Shown here one piece after another: positions 1 through 9,637 of a DNA stretch of 64,000 nucleotides. The stretch's first letter is position 1. Each line of letters opens with the position of its first letter. This stretch comes from Niveispirillum cyanobacteriorum. GTDB lineage: Bacteria > Pseudomonadota > Alphaproteobacteria > Azospirillales > Azospirillaceae. The stretch spans positions 366,501-430,500 of the forward strand of contig NZ_CP025611.1 in the NCBI RefSeq assembly GCF_002868735.1. The letters are read 5' to 3'. Below the pieces are notes generated by a model, which was not told the DNA's origin, ran no database searches, and saw only the letters and a program-made list of their open reading frames with translations. The position numbers and the translations under genes were made by a program.

Positions 1-1
1 C

Positions 2-2998
2 CGGGCGTCGGCCGCGTTCGATATTTCCCACGGCCTGTTCCGCATGGCCATGGCGCAACTGCCCGACGGTGATGCCGATGCGCGCTGGCGCCTGTGGATG
101 GATGCGGCGGAAGGCGCCTATCTGGCCCAGGATTTTGAGGGCTTCGAAGCGCTTCGGGCCCAGTTGGAGAGCATGGCGCCCGACAATCTGCGCCGGGCGG
201 AGCTGTGTGAACTGGTGGTGCTGGCCAATGAGGCGCGTAACAGTTTCAACGAGGCGCTGACGGCGGCCATCCAGGGCTTGCGGCTTCTGGATTTGGCGCT
301 GTCGGCGGACAATGCCAAACGCGATACGCTGCGCCTGATCGCCGCGCTGCTCTGGCGGATGGGCCGGCGCGGTGCGGATAAGCTGGCGGCCCTGCCTTCC
401 ATGGATGATCCGCGCATGTTGCAGGTGATGCGCCTGCTGGCATCCGCCATCCGCACCGCCTATTCCCTGGCCTCGCCCCTGCTGCCCATCCTGTCGCTGA
501 CGGGCGTGCTGCTGTCGCTGAAACATGGGATGACGGCGCATGCCACCAACTGCTTTACGGGCAGTGCCGTCATCTTCATCGGCGCGCTGAACGATATTGC
601 GCGCGGCAGCCGCCTTGGCGAGGTGGCCATGCGGTTGGGGGAGCGGTTCGGCACCGTGGTACATGTACCCAACCATGTGGTGGTGGTCCAGCATTGGACA
701 GCGCCGGTGCGCGACATGGCGGTGCTTGCGGGCGAGGTGTCAAAGGACCTTCTGGCCAACGGCTTCTACGACCGGGCCGGCCTGTGCGCCATGGCGGAGA
801 TGACCTGTCATACCGTCAGCCGCACCAGCCTGGAGATGGAGCTGAAATCCACGCAGGCGGCCATGGCCTTTGCCATGCGCCGCAATCTGCGTCTGATCGC
901 GGAGACGGCACGCAATCCGCTGCTGCTGATCGAACGGCTGCGGCGGCCCGAACTCGGGGGCTTGAGTGAAATTCTGGCCTATGAGGGGACCGCCGACAGC
1001 CGTACAGGCGAGGTGGCTTTCAAGATCCGACAGCTTTATGCCCTGCTGGTCTTCGACAGGGCGGATCTGGCACGCACCCTGGCGGCGGAGGTGCGGCCCG
1101 ACTTGCGCTCCGTCCTGGGGTCGGCCTGGGTGGCCCCATTTCACTGGTATGAGGCGCTGGCCCTGCTGGATGGTCTGGCCAGTGGTGCCAGCTGGCTGGA
1201 CAAGTCGGCGGCCCTGAAACGGGTCAGGACCAACCTGAAACTGCTGCGGCGCTGGACGCGGCACGCGCCCATGAACCATGCCCACCGTGTCCGTCTTCTG
1301 GAAGCGGAACTGGCGACGCTGATACAGGAAAAGCATGGGGTGTCGGCCAAGCCGGTCGCTGGTTTCGCGGATGCCGTCGATCTGGCCCTGGCGGAAGGGT
1401 TCGTGGGGGATGCCGCCCTGGCCGCCGAACGGCATGGCCGTGCCTTGCTGCGCCTTGGCCGCGAACGGCAGGCAGCGTCGCAGATGCGCGAAGCCTGGCT
1501 GCTTTATCGCCGCTATGGTGCCCTTGGCAAGGCGGCACAGTTGGCCGGGGAGTTCCCCGACGCGCTGGAAGGGCTGTCTGCGGAGGGCGGAGGAGACGAG
1601 GCCGTTGGGCAGCAGGCGCTGGATGTGTCCACCGTCACCAAGACGGGGCAGGCTATCGCGGGCGAGCTTGTGTTGCACCGGCTGACGGGCCGGGTGCTTG
1701 ATCTGGCCATGGAGAATGCCGGTGCCCGCTATGCGGCGCTGACCCTGACCCAGGATCAGGGCCGTATCCTGGCCGCCGAACGCTGCCTGGGGGATGGGCA
1801 TGCGGAGGAGGGGCCGGTGGCGGTCGGTGTGCGGCTGCCGGAACCGCTGCTGCTCTATGTGGAGCGGACGCTGGAAACCGTGCTGATCGAAGATGCGCGG
1901 GTGCAGACCCGGTTCCCCAGCCATCGGCGCTGGGAACGGGCGGGTGCGGTGTCGGTGCTGGGCGTGCCGGTGGTGCATCAGGGGCGGTGCATTGGGGTTC
2001 TGTACCTGGAAAACGACCTGACGGCAGGCGCCTTCACGGCGGACCGGGTGGAGCTTCTGCGCGTGTTGGCGGCGCAGGCAGCCATCGCCATCGCCAATGC
2101 CCGCCTGTTCGATGAGCTGGACCGCGCCCGCACCGCCTTGCAGGAATATAATGCCCGCCTCGAACAGGTCGTGTCAGACCGCACCGCCGATCTGGCCCGC
2201 CGATCCGCCGCCCTGGAACAGTCGTTGGCCGAGTTGCGGGCCACCCAGGCGCAGCTGGTCCAAAAGGAAAAGCTGGCCTCGCTGGGTGGTCTGGTGGCTG
2301 GTGTCGCGCATGAGATCAACACGCCGCTTGGTGTGGCGCTGACGGGCGCCAGCTTCATGGAGGAGAAGGTCACGGACCTGATCGGCCAGATCGCCGACAA
2401 GCGTCTGACCCGCACCACCCTGGATGAGTTCATCGAGGATGTGGGTGATACGGCCCGCACCGTCGTCAACAATCTGCGCCGGTCAGCCGATCTGGTGCAG
2501 AGCTTCAAGCAGGTGGCGGTCAGCCAGTCTGATGAGCAGCAGGAAGACCTGGATGTGGCGCAATATCTGCGTGAAATTCTGCCCAGCATCGAACTGTTGC
2601 TGCGGGGGCGCCCCATCCGGCTTGAAACCGCGCTGGAGGATGGGCTGTTCCGCCGCGCGTCGCCCGGCGCCATCGCCCGTAGCGTCACGCATCTGGTGCA
2701 GAATGCCGTGATGCATGCGTTCGATGAGGCGAAGGACGCGACAATCCGGCTGGAACTGAAATCCGATGGGGCGGATATTCTGCTGCGTGTCACCGACAAT
2801 GGTCAGGGTATGGGGGATGAGGTGCGGGAGCAGGCCTTCAACCCGTTCTTCACCACCCGCCGCAATATCGGTGCGGCGGGCCTGGGCCTGCACATCGTGC
2901 ATAATTTGGTGACAGGGACGCTGGGCGGGACAGTAGACCTGCGGACCGCACCCGGTCAGGGGACCGTCGTGACCCTTCGTCTGCCTCCGGTCGAATAG
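2..2998 (+). CDS. GAF-domain sensor histidine kinase, 5' end outside the window
   Basis: C-terminal part of a large sensor kinase. The reading frame is already open at base 2 with no start signal, so the first Met at 44 is probably internal. Counting from that Met, residues 1-520 are a helical, TPR/AAA-associated type region. A GAF domain lies at about 529-690 and a coiled coil at 690-735. The HisKA motif AHEINTPLG has its phosphoacceptor His at about 756, and the HATPase domain carries DNGQGMG and GLGLHIV. The layout resembles the C-terminal half of the kinase/AAA-ATPase/GAF/histidine kinase multidomain proteins; the missing N-terminus would decide that. No response regulator is adjacent in the window. 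It should autophosphorylate and sense through GAF, but the ligand is unknown. Confidence 0.85.
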   Translation, partial: RASAAFDISHGLFRMAMAQLPDGDADARWRLWMDAAEGAYLAQDFEGFEALRAQLESMAPDNLRRAELCELVVLANEARNSFNEALTAAIQGLRLLDLALSADNAKRDTLRLIAALLWRMGRRGADKLAALPSMDDPRMLQVMRLLASAIRTAYSLASPLLPILSLTGVLLSLKHGMTAHATNCFTGSAVIFIGALNDIARGSRLGEVAMRLGERFGTVVHVPNHVVVVQHWTAPVRDMAVLAGEVSKDLLANGFYDRAGLCAMAEMTCHTVSRTSLEMELKSTQAAMAFAMRRNLRLIAETARNPLLLIERLRRPELGGLSEILAYEGTADSRTGEVAFKIRQLYALLVFDRADLARTLAAEVRPDLRSVLGSAWVAPFHWYEALALLDGLASGASWLDKSAALKRVRTNLKLLRRWTRHAPMNHAHRVRLLEAELATLIQEKHGVSAKPVAGFADAVDLALAEGFVGDAALAAERHGRALLRLGRERQAASQMREAWLLYRRYGALGKAAQLAGEFPDALEGLSAEGGGDEAVGQQALDVSTVTKTGQAIAGELVLHRLTGRVLDLAMENAGARYAALTLTQDQGRILAAERCLGDGHAEEGPVAVGVRLPEPLLLYVERTLETVLIEDARVQTRFPSHRRWERAGAVSVLGVPVVHQGRCIGVLYLENDLTAGAFTADRVELLRVLAAQAAIAIANARLFDELDRARTALQEYNARLEQVVSDRTADLARRSAALEQSLAELRATQAQLVQKEKLASLGGLVAGVAHEINTPLGVALTGASFMEEKVTDLIGQIADKRLTRTTLDEFIEDVGDTARTVVNNLRRSADLVQSFKQVAVSQSDEQQEDLDVAQYLREILPSIELLLRGRPIRLETALEDGLFRRASPGAIARSVTHLVQNAVMHAFDEAKDATIRLELKSDGADILLRVTDNGQGMGDEVREQAFNPFFTTRRNIGAAGLGLHIVHNLVTGTLGGTVDLRTAPGQGTVVTLRLPPVE

Positions 2999-3032
2999 GG
3001 GGAAATTTTTTCCGTTCATTTGCCTCCAAAAG

Positions 3033-3049
3033 TTGGCCCGCCCCTTGCA
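3033..3049 (+). promoter_or_regulatory. sigma-54 (RpoN) promoter, -24/-12 type
   Basis: TTGGCCCGCCCCTTGCA matches the RpoN consensus YTGGCACGRNNNTTGCW at all but two positions. The GG (3035-3036) and GC (3047-3048) dinucleotides have exactly the required 10-bp spacing. Transcription would begin near 3060, about 36 nt before the ATG of the octapeptide-repeat protein. It implies control by an enhancer-binding activator encoded elsewhere. Confidence 0.65.
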
Positions 3050-3095
3050 ATGGTGGTTCCCAGTTGGAAATCCGAATGAATGAAAGAACCAGAAT

Positions 3096-6000
3096 ATGGT
3101 TGCGATCAATTCCATTGGCCCGATCAGCGAACTGACGACGAAGAAGATGGCGGCCCTCACCGCTGATCAGATCCGTTCCTTCTCGCTGAGCGATATCGGC
3201 CAATTGACGAAGACGCAGATCGCAGCCGTGTCGGTCAAGCAGATCAGCGGGTTTTCCGCCGAACAGATCGGCGCCCTGAACAGCAGCCAGATCGGTTTTA
3301 CCGCCGCACAGCTGGCCGCCATGAATGACGATCAGTTCAACGCGTTCGAGGCCGAGGATATCGCGGCCATGAATGTGGCGCAGATACGGGGGCTGACACC
3401 ACGGGAAGTGTCGCTTCTGACCCCGGAAAAAATTGCCGCCCTGTCCGTGTCCCAGATCGCCGCCTTCACCGCCCCGCAGATCAAGGCATTCCGCACCGAC
3501 CAGCTGGACGCGTTCAGCACGGATCAGATCGGCGCCTTTTCCGGTGCGCAGCTGGCCGCCATGACCGGTGACCAGCTGAACAGCCTGTCCGAACCGCAGC
3601 TGAACGCCGTTTCCACAACGAAGCTGAAAAGCCTGACGACGGCGCAGCTGCGCCTGCTGAACAGCGATACGATGGGCCGGCTGACCACCGCGCAGGTGAC
3701 GGCCCTGACCGCTAATCAAGTGAAAAGCCTTTGGCCGGAGCAGCTGAACGCGCTGGATAGCGCACAATGGACGGGCTTCACGGCCTCGCAGATCGGCAGC
3801 CTGACCGCGACCCAGCTGAAAGGCCTGTCGACTGACTCGGTGTCCGGCCTGTTGAGCAGCCAGTTGAAGGGTCTGACCGCAACTCAGATTTCGTCGCTGA
3901 CCACCACGCAGTTCGCCGCCCTGTCGGGCGAGCAGGTGGCAGAGTTCAGCAGCGCGCAGATGAAGGGCATCAACCAGGCACAGTTCGCCGCCATGACGGA
4001 TGCGCAGTTGGTCTCCTTCTCCCCGTCGCAACTGACGGCCATGACGGCTTCCCAGGTGAAGTGGTTGTCGCCGGAACAGCTGTCGACCCTGTCGACTGAT
4101 CAGATCGCCGGCTTCAACGCTACGCAGATGGCGTCGCTGTCCACGGCACAGTTCGCGGGTCTGAATGCCGACCAGATCGGCGCCCTGACCCCGGCACAAC
4201 TTGCCTCCCTGTCGGCGGCAAAGATCGCCACCCTGACAGGCGCCAAGCTGTCGGCCATGAGCACGACGCAGATGGCGGGCCTGACGGCCAACCAGATCCG
4301 CGCCTTCACCGCCGATCAGCTGTCCAACCTGACTGATGATCAGTTTGCCGGCATGGGCAAGGCGCAGATCGCAGCCCTGACCACCACCCAGATCAAGTCC
4401 CTGGCGGAAGGCCAGCTGGCCGGTATCACCACGACACAGATCGCGGGTCTGTCCGCCGGCCAGATCGGCGCGCTGACACCCGAGCAGGTGTCCGGCCTGG
4501 GGGATGCGCAGGTCACGGCCCTGACGCCCGAACAGCTGCGTGCCCTCACCACGACCCAGCTGAATGCCCTGGGCAGCGAACAGATCGGCGCCCTGACGGC
4601 GCGGCAGGTCGCGGCCTTCAGCCCCACTCAGGTCCGTGGCCTGTCGCAAGACCGACTGGTCGATCTTTCCACCACGCAGCTGAATGCCCTGACGGCGGCG
4701 CAGCTGGCCTCCCTGACCACCACGCAGATGGGATCGCTGACCGATACGCAGCTGGCGGGTTTGACCTCCACGCAGCTGCGCAACTTCACGGCCACGCAGG
4801 TTGGCGCGCTGACACCCGAGCAGGTGGCGACGCTGGGCACGACCACCCTGTCGGAACTGAGTGCGGCGCAGGTGCGGGGCCTGTCAGGTTCCCAGGTCAT
4901 GGCCATGAACAGCACCCAGCTGTCGGCCCTCACCCGCACGCAGGTCGCCAGCCTGACCGCAACGGCCCTGTCCGGTCTGACCAATGCGCAGATTTCCGCC
5001 CTGACGGCGGAACAACTGGCGGGCCTGACCACGACGCAGATGGCCGCCCTGAATGACGGGCAGGTGGCGGGCCTGACTGCCGACCATATCGCCAATTTCA
5101 CCAATGATCAGGTCAAGGCCCTGTCGCCGGCGGCCCTTGCGGCCCTGTCGGCGGATCAGGTGGCGTCGCTGTCGGTCACACAGATCGCCACCCTGTCCGC
5201 CACCCAGGTGAAGGGTATGACCGCCGATCAGATCGGCAGCCTGACGACAACGCAGCTGGCCGGCATGACCACGACCGGCATCAGCAGCCTGACCACCACC
5301 CAGATATCCGCCCTGACCGGTGACCAGATCGCCAGCCTATCGGCGGCCCAAATCAAAAGCCTGTCATCGGCCCAGATCGCCGTTCTTCAGGCCGAAGAGA
5401 TCACGGCCCTGACGCCCGAACAGATCAGCCAGATGTCGGTAGCCCAGGTGAAGGGCCTGACGACCGATCAGATATCGCTGCTGACCAACGATCAGGCCGC
5501 GGGCCTGACCCCGGCGCAACTGGCCGAACTGTCGGCGACGCAGCTGAACGCCATCAATGGTGAGCAGCTGGCGGCCTTGACGCCGGAACAGATGGCGGGC
5601 CTGACCGGGACGCAGCTGGCCGGCCTTTCCGAGGAACGTATCGGTCGCCTCACCCCGACTCAGATCGCCGACCTGTCGACCAATCAGGTGAAGGCCCTGA
5701 CGGTCGGGCAGCTGAACAGCCTGGGCGAATTGCAGATCAAGGCCCTGCGCCCGGAACAGATCGCGGCCATGTCCACAGGCCAGGTGGCGGGGATGAACGG
5801 CCTGTTCCTGTCCACACTGTCCGATGAACAGTTCGGCGGCCTGACCCCGGCGCAGATTTCGGGCCTGACGGTGGAGCAGCTGAACGCCTTCACCGACAGC
5901 CGCTTTGCCGGCATTTCCGCCGATCAGCTGAGCAACCTGACCGCCGCCCAGATTGGCGGGTTAAGCCTGAACCGCATCTCGGCTCTGGGCGCGGAACAGT

Positions 6001-8165
6001 TCGGCAGCCTCAGCGTGGCGCAGCTGCGCGGGTTGAAGGCGGATCAAGTGGCCGTTCTGAATGCTGGCCATATCAATCAGCTGACCGTGGCAAAATTTGC
6101 TGAACTGTCGCCCAGCGCCCTTGGTGGCATGACGGCGGACCAGTTGCGCAACCTGAACCCGGAATTGCTGAGCGGCATGACGGCGCCACAGATTGCCGGC
6201 CTGTCGCCGGACCAGATGGATGCCCTGTCGCGCGAGCAGCTGAGCGGCCTGACGGCCACGCAGCTGGGCGGCTTCACGTCGGCACAGCTGGCCTCCCTCA
6301 GCCCGGATCAATTGTCGGGGTTCAGCCCCGATCAGATCGGATTGCTTCCGACAGCGGCCATTGCCGGCTTGACCTCCGGGCAGATCGGGTCCCTGTCCGC
6401 CGACCGGTTGCAGGGCTTGACCCCGTCACAGATCGGCGTACTGACGACGGCGCAGATGGCCGGTTTCGGCAGCGAACAGGTGGACGCCCTGACGGAAGAT
6501 CAGGTCAAGGCCCTGTCGCCGGCGCAGTTCGCCGCCATCGACCCGGTCACCATGCCGATGCTGCGTGCCGACCAGATCCAGGCGATGAGCGTCGGACAGT
6601 TCGCGGCCCTGAGCAGCGCCCATATCGGCAGCTTTTCTGAGTTCCAGTTCCATGTGATGTCGCCGGCCCAGATCGGGGGGATCAGCACTGCCGCCGCCGC
6701 CGGCCTGCGTCACCCGCAGCTCAACAACATGACCTCCGCACAGATCGGCGCCCTGTCGGCCGCCCATATCAAGGCCATTCCGGCCACGCAGTTGTCCGGC
6801 ATGGATAATGAACGGCTGATCATGCTGAGCGCCACCCAGGTGGGTGGCATGACCGCTGCCCAGGTGAACGCCCTGTCCATCGACCAGATCAGCCGGCTGT
6901 CCAATACCCAGATCGCCGCCATTCAGCCGTCGGTGATCAGTGGCATGTCGTCGGGCCTGCTGAACGCCCTGTCCACCACCCAGATCGCGGCGTTGAGCAC
7001 GCAGCAGGTGGCGGCCCTGACGGCGGATCAGACAGCGGCGCTGGATGCCACCAAGTTCCATGCCATCGCCAGCGGTCGCCTGTCCTCCATGACGGCGAGC
7101 CAGATTGGCGCCTTGACCCAGGCCCAGATCCAAGCCTTCACCACGACGGAGATCGCCTCCCTGACCTCCACGCAGTTGAGCGGCCTGACGGCGACGCAGG
7201 CGGCCTACCTGACCAATGACAAGGTTGCGGTCCTGGACACGAACCAGATCAAGGGCCTGTCCGCCGGCTTTGTCGCGGCACTCAGCACGCAGCAGGTGGG
7301 TGTGCTGTCGGGATCGCAGCTGAACGCCCTAACCAGCACGCAGTTCGGCGCTGTGACCCCGACCCAGATTGCCGCCCTGTCACCGACGCAGCTTGGCCAA
7401 CTGACGGCCAGCCGTCTGAACGAGATGAGCGCCACGCAGCAGGCTTCCATCACGGGCCTGCAGTTCGACCAGCTGTCCAGCACGCAGCTGTCGGGTCTGG
7501 CGACCACCTTCCTCAGCCGCATGACCTCCACACAGCTGGGCTCGATGCTGACCACCCAGATCTCCGCCCTGTCGGCGGACCAGCTGGGGGCGCTGGCGCC
7601 AACTGCGCTGGCGGGGCTTAGCAACGGTCATATCTCCGTGCTGTCTTCCACCCAGGTGGCGGGCATGAGCAATGCCCAGCTTCAGGCCCTGTCGGTGGAG
7701 CAGGTGCAGTCGATGACCACCAGCGCGGTGGGCGGACTGACCTCCAGCCAATTGTCGGGCCTGCTGCGGGTGCAACTGCGCGGCATGACGAACCAGCAGA
7801 TTGCCGCCCTGTCGCCAGGTCAGATCGGTGGGATCACCAATGCCCAGATCGCCAACCTGTCGGGAACGCAGCTTCAGTCCCTGACGACCGCCCAGTTCGC
7901 ACAGCTGACGCCGGGCCAGATCGCCGCCATGTCCACCACCCAAACCGGCAGCCTGACCCCCGCCCAGGTGGGGCAGTTGAGTGCCTTGCAGATCACCGGC
8001 CTGACGGCAGCACAGGTGGCGGGGCTGACCAGCGGTCAGATCGCGTCTCTGTCCACCTATCAGATCCATTCCATGTCCACGACCCAGATCTCCGCCTTCA
8101 CCTCGGCCCAGGTGTCGGGCATGACGGCGGAGCAGCAACAGGCCCTGCAGGACGCGGTGGCGTAA
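3096..8165 (+). CDS. giant octapeptide-repeat protein (about 209 tandem 8-residue units)
   Basis: 1689 residues. After 13 N-terminal residues the whole protein parses into consecutive octads up to the last five residues. One unit, at residues 62-68, has only seven residues; no other break was seen. The consensus is [S/T]-x-x-Q-[I/L/V]-x-[A/G/S]-[L/M/F], and about 83 of the first 100 units have Gln at position 4. Ser/Thr at position 1 with Gln at position 4 fits a helix N-cap 'capping box', so each unit may be a short capped helical turn stacked into a solenoid; this is inference. There is no signal peptide, transmembrane segment, Cys, catalytic motif or other domain. The DNA units are not identical, so the pattern is kept at protein level. 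It follows a histidine kinase and a sigma-54-like promoter. The function is not known to me; a structural, surface or scaffolding role is possible. Confidence 0.9.
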   Translation: MVAINSIGPISELTTKKMAALTADQIRSFSLSDIGQLTKTQIAAVSVKQISGFSAEQIGALNSSQIGFTAAQLAAMNDDQFNAFEAEDIAAMNVAQIRGLTPREVSLLTPEKIAALSVSQIAAFTAPQIKAFRTDQLDAFSTDQIGAFSGAQLAAMTGDQLNSLSEPQLNAVSTTKLKSLTTAQLRLLNSDTMGRLTTAQVTALTANQVKSLWPEQLNALDSAQWTGFTASQIGSLTATQLKGLSTDSVSGLLSSQLKGLTATQISSLTTTQFAALSGEQVAEFSSAQMKGINQAQFAAMTDAQLVSFSPSQLTAMTASQVKWLSPEQLSTLSTDQIAGFNATQMASLSTAQFAGLNADQIGALTPAQLASLSAAKIATLTGAKLSAMSTTQMAGLTANQIRAFTADQLSNLTDDQFAGMGKAQIAALTTTQIKSLAEGQLAGITTTQIAGLSAGQIGALTPEQVSGLGDAQVTALTPEQLRALTTTQLNALGSEQIGALTARQVAAFSPTQVRGLSQDRLVDLSTTQLNALTAAQLASLTTTQMGSLTDTQLAGLTSTQLRNFTATQVGALTPEQVATLGTTTLSELSAAQVRGLSGSQVMAMNSTQLSALTRTQVASLTATALSGLTNAQISALTAEQLAGLTTTQMAALNDGQVAGLTADHIANFTNDQVKALSPAALAALSADQVASLSVTQIATLSATQVKGMTADQIGSLTTTQLAGMTTTGISSLTTTQISALTGDQIASLSAAQIKSLSSAQIAVLQAEEITALTPEQISQMSVAQVKGLTTDQISLLTNDQAAGLTPAQLAELSATQLNAINGEQLAALTPEQMAGLTGTQLAGLSEERIGRLTPTQIADLSTNQVKALTVGQLNSLGELQIKALRPEQIAAMSTGQVAGMNGLFLSTLSDEQFGGLTPAQISGLTVEQLNAFTDSRFAGISADQLSNLTAAQIGGLSLNRISALGAEQFGSLSVAQLRGLKADQVAVLNAGHINQLTVAKFAELSPSALGGMTADQLRNLNPELLSGMTAPQIAGLSPDQMDALSREQLSGLTATQLGGFTSAQLASLSPDQLSGFSPDQIGLLPTAAIAGLTSGQIGSLSADRLQGLTPSQIGVLTTAQMAGFGSEQVDALTEDQVKALSPAQFAAIDPVTMPMLRADQIQAMSVGQFAALSSAHIGSFSEFQFHVMSPAQIGGISTAAAAGLRHPQLNNMTSAQIGALSAAHIKAIPATQLSGMDNERLIMLSATQVGGMTAAQVNALSIDQISRLSNTQIAAIQPSVISGMSSGLLNALSTTQIAALSTQQVAALTADQTAALDATKFHAIASGRLSSMTASQIGALTQAQIQAFTTTEIASLTSTQLSGLTATQAAYLTNDKVAVLDTNQIKGLSAGFVAALSTQQVGVLSGSQLNALTSTQFGAVTPTQIAALSPTQLGQLTASRLNEMSATQQASITGLQFDQLSSTQLSGLATTFLSRMTSTQLGSMLTTQISALSADQLGALAPTALAGLSNGHISVLSSTQVAGMSNAQLQALSVEQVQSMTTSAVGGLTSSQLSGLLRVQLRGMTNQQIAALSPGQIGGITNAQIANLSGTQLQSLTTAQFAQLTPGQIAAMSTTQTGSLTPAQVGQLSALQITGLTAAQVAGLTSGQIASLSTYQIHSMSTTQISAFTSAQVSGMTAEQQQALQDAVA

Positions 8166-8175
8166 TTCCGTGCCT

Positions 8176-8943
8176 TCAGATAGCGGCGCGGCGGGCGAAT
8201 TCATTGCGCTTGGCCGCGACCTCCATCTGGGCGCGCTGCAACGCCTCCAGCTCGGTCGCGGTCAGCAGGTTTTCGATCACCGTGCCCAGATGGTGATGCA
8301 TGGCGGCGCGGGCCTTGCGCGGGTCGCGGGTACGCAGCGCCTCCACAATGTCGCGGTGATCATCAATCAGGGGGCGCACCCCCACCTCCCGCGACCGCTC
8401 CAGCATGGTCCGGCACAAAGGTGACTTGTCGCGCACATCCCACAGCGTTTCGACGACCAGGGTGATGGCGCTGTTGCGGGTACTTTTCGCGATGGCGACA
8501 TGGAAGCGGCGGTCGGCTTTCTCCCCCGACACGTTCTTGACGTTCTCCTCCGCCATGTCGGCCAGGATCACATCCAGCTCCGCCAGCTCTTCATCCGTGA
8601 TGGTCGTGGCGGCCAGGGCAGCGGCCTCCCCCTCGAACAGGCGGCGCGCCTCCGTCAGCTCAAACGCGCCGATATCCAGGTCCTGGGCGGCGGCGGCAAC
8701 CGCGCCCTCTGGCCGGCGGTTGGTGACATAGATGCCCGACCCGTGCCGTGCCTCCACTAGACCCATAATGTCCAGCGCGATCATCGCCTCACGCACCGTG
8801 GGGCGGCTGACCTCAAACTCCTCCGCCAGGTCACGCTCCGGCGGCAGGCGCTGACCGGGCTTGTAGGTGCCGGACTGGATGGCGGTGGAGATGGCGGCGA
8901 CGACTTTCTGGTAAAGCTTGCGGCCGTCGTTTTGCGGATTCAT
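8176..8943 (-). CDS. GntR/FadR-type transcriptional regulator (FCD domain)
   Basis: 255 residues from the ATG at 8943. An upstream in-frame ATG at 9036 would add 31 residues without similarity to the family. The N-terminal winged helix (about 10-75) shows KPGQRLPPERDLAEEF, then SRPTVREAM and GSGIYV, typical of GntR. An all-helical FCD ligand-binding domain follows, containing a metal-type cluster with RRFHVAIA and a late HHHLG. FCD regulators usually repress genes for sugar-acid or organic-acid use and are relieved by an acid ligand. No catabolic operon lies beside it, so the target is unclear. It is convergent with the octapeptide-repeat gene, with only 10 nt between the two stops. Confidence 0.88.
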   Translation of the reverse strand: MNPQNDGRKLYQKVVAAISTAIQSGTYKPGQRLPPERDLAEEFEVSRPTVREAMIALDIMGLVEARHGSGIYVTNRRPEGAVAAAAQDLDIGAFELTEARRLFEGEAAALAATTITDEELAELDVILADMAEENVKNVSGEKADRRFHVAIAKSTRNSAITLVVETLWDVRDKSPLCRTMLERSREVGVRPLIDDHRDIVEALRTRDPRKARAAMHHHLGTVIENLLTATELEALQRAQMEVAAKRNEFARRAAI

Positions 8944-9055
8944 GGCGGGGGCTTCTGGTCGATGGGGTGGGGATGATAGCGCAACCAGCGGGTCCGCGCC
9001 AACCGCATTGGTTAATGTCCTGGCCAATTCGGTCATGCCAATAGCCGGGCTGGCA

Positions 9056-9517
9056 TCAGGTGACGGGCACCCCGGTCAGGCCGCGATGGGCCACGACGCG
9101 GCGCAGGGCGGCCTCCACCGCTTCTTTCTCCTCCGCCGTCAGGACGGCAAAGAACTCCGCCTCATTCTGATCGGCCAGCCGGGCCAGGGTGGGGACCAGG
9201 GCGTTGCCGGTATCGGTCAGGGAAAGCGTGTGGGCGCGGCCATCATCGGGGTCGGCGGTGCGGGCCAGCAACCCCTTGTCCAGCAGCCTGTCGGCCAGCT
9301 TCGATATGGCCCCGCGCGTCATGCCCATGCGGTCGGCCAGCCGCGACGGGGGCAGGGGATCGGCACCAAACATCTCCCGCAGCATCACCCATTCGGCCAC
9401 CGTCACGCCCTGTCCATCCAGCCGGCGGGCAAAGGCGGCGGAGACATGGTTGGACACCAGCCGCAGCCAGTAACCCAGGTGATCCTGTAGCCCGGTCGGG
9501 GTCGTATCGGCCTGCAT
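9056..9517 (-). CDS. MarR-family transcriptional regulator
   Basis: 153 residues. The start is set by the strong ribosome site AAGGAGG just upstream of the ATG at 9517; the longer open frame beyond it is antisense to the LysE gene. The winged helix spans about 40-105, with MGMTRGAISKLADRLLDKGLL as recognition helix and D-DGRAHTLSLT as wing. It is divergent from the LysE-type exporter, a common arrangement in which the MarR protein controls itself and the exporter. A palindrome covering its own Shine-Dalgarno (9525-9540) is the likely operator. The ligand is unknown. Confidence 0.88.
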   Translation of the reverse strand: MQADTTPTGLQDHLGYWLRLVSNHVSAAFARRLDGQGVTVAEWVMLREMFGADPLPPSRLADRMGMTRGAISKLADRLLDKGLLARTADPDDGRAHTLSLTDTGNALVPTLARLADQNEAEFFAVLTAEEKEAVEAALRRVVAHRGLTGVPVT

Positions 9518-9524
9518 CGCATCC

Positions 9525-9540
9525 TCCTTGTTGACAAGGA
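9525..9540. promoter_or_regulatory. palindromic operator candidate for the MarR regulator
   Basis: TCCTTGT-TG-ACAAGGA is a perfect inverted repeat with 7-bp arms and a 2-bp centre. It overlaps the Shine-Dalgarno of the MarR gene and contains a TTGACA that could be a -35 box for the divergent LysE gene. Position and symmetry fit MarR autorepression. Confidence 0.55.
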
Positions 9541-9637
9541 AACTAGCGACCCGACAGCAACCGATCAACCGCCCTGTGCGGCGGTGGGAGGAGCTGTTAT
9601 CAAGGGGGCAGCACCCCTTGCCAGAGGTCCCGAGCCC

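Noticed and set aside
2850..4649. Long open frames on the minus strand opposite the octapeptide gene (one of 599 codons)
   Set aside because: They mirror the 24-bp codon pattern of the repeats, have no start signal and read as His/Arg/Gln-rich low-complexity text. Shadow of the real gene.
3096..8165. CRISPR-like or tandem satellite DNA
   Set aside because: The 24-bp units are contiguous, vary in sequence and encode a conserved protein pattern; there are no spacers.
8944..9036. Longer N-terminus of the GntR regulator
   Set aside because: The extra 31 residues lack family similarity and no ribosome site precedes the upstream ATG.
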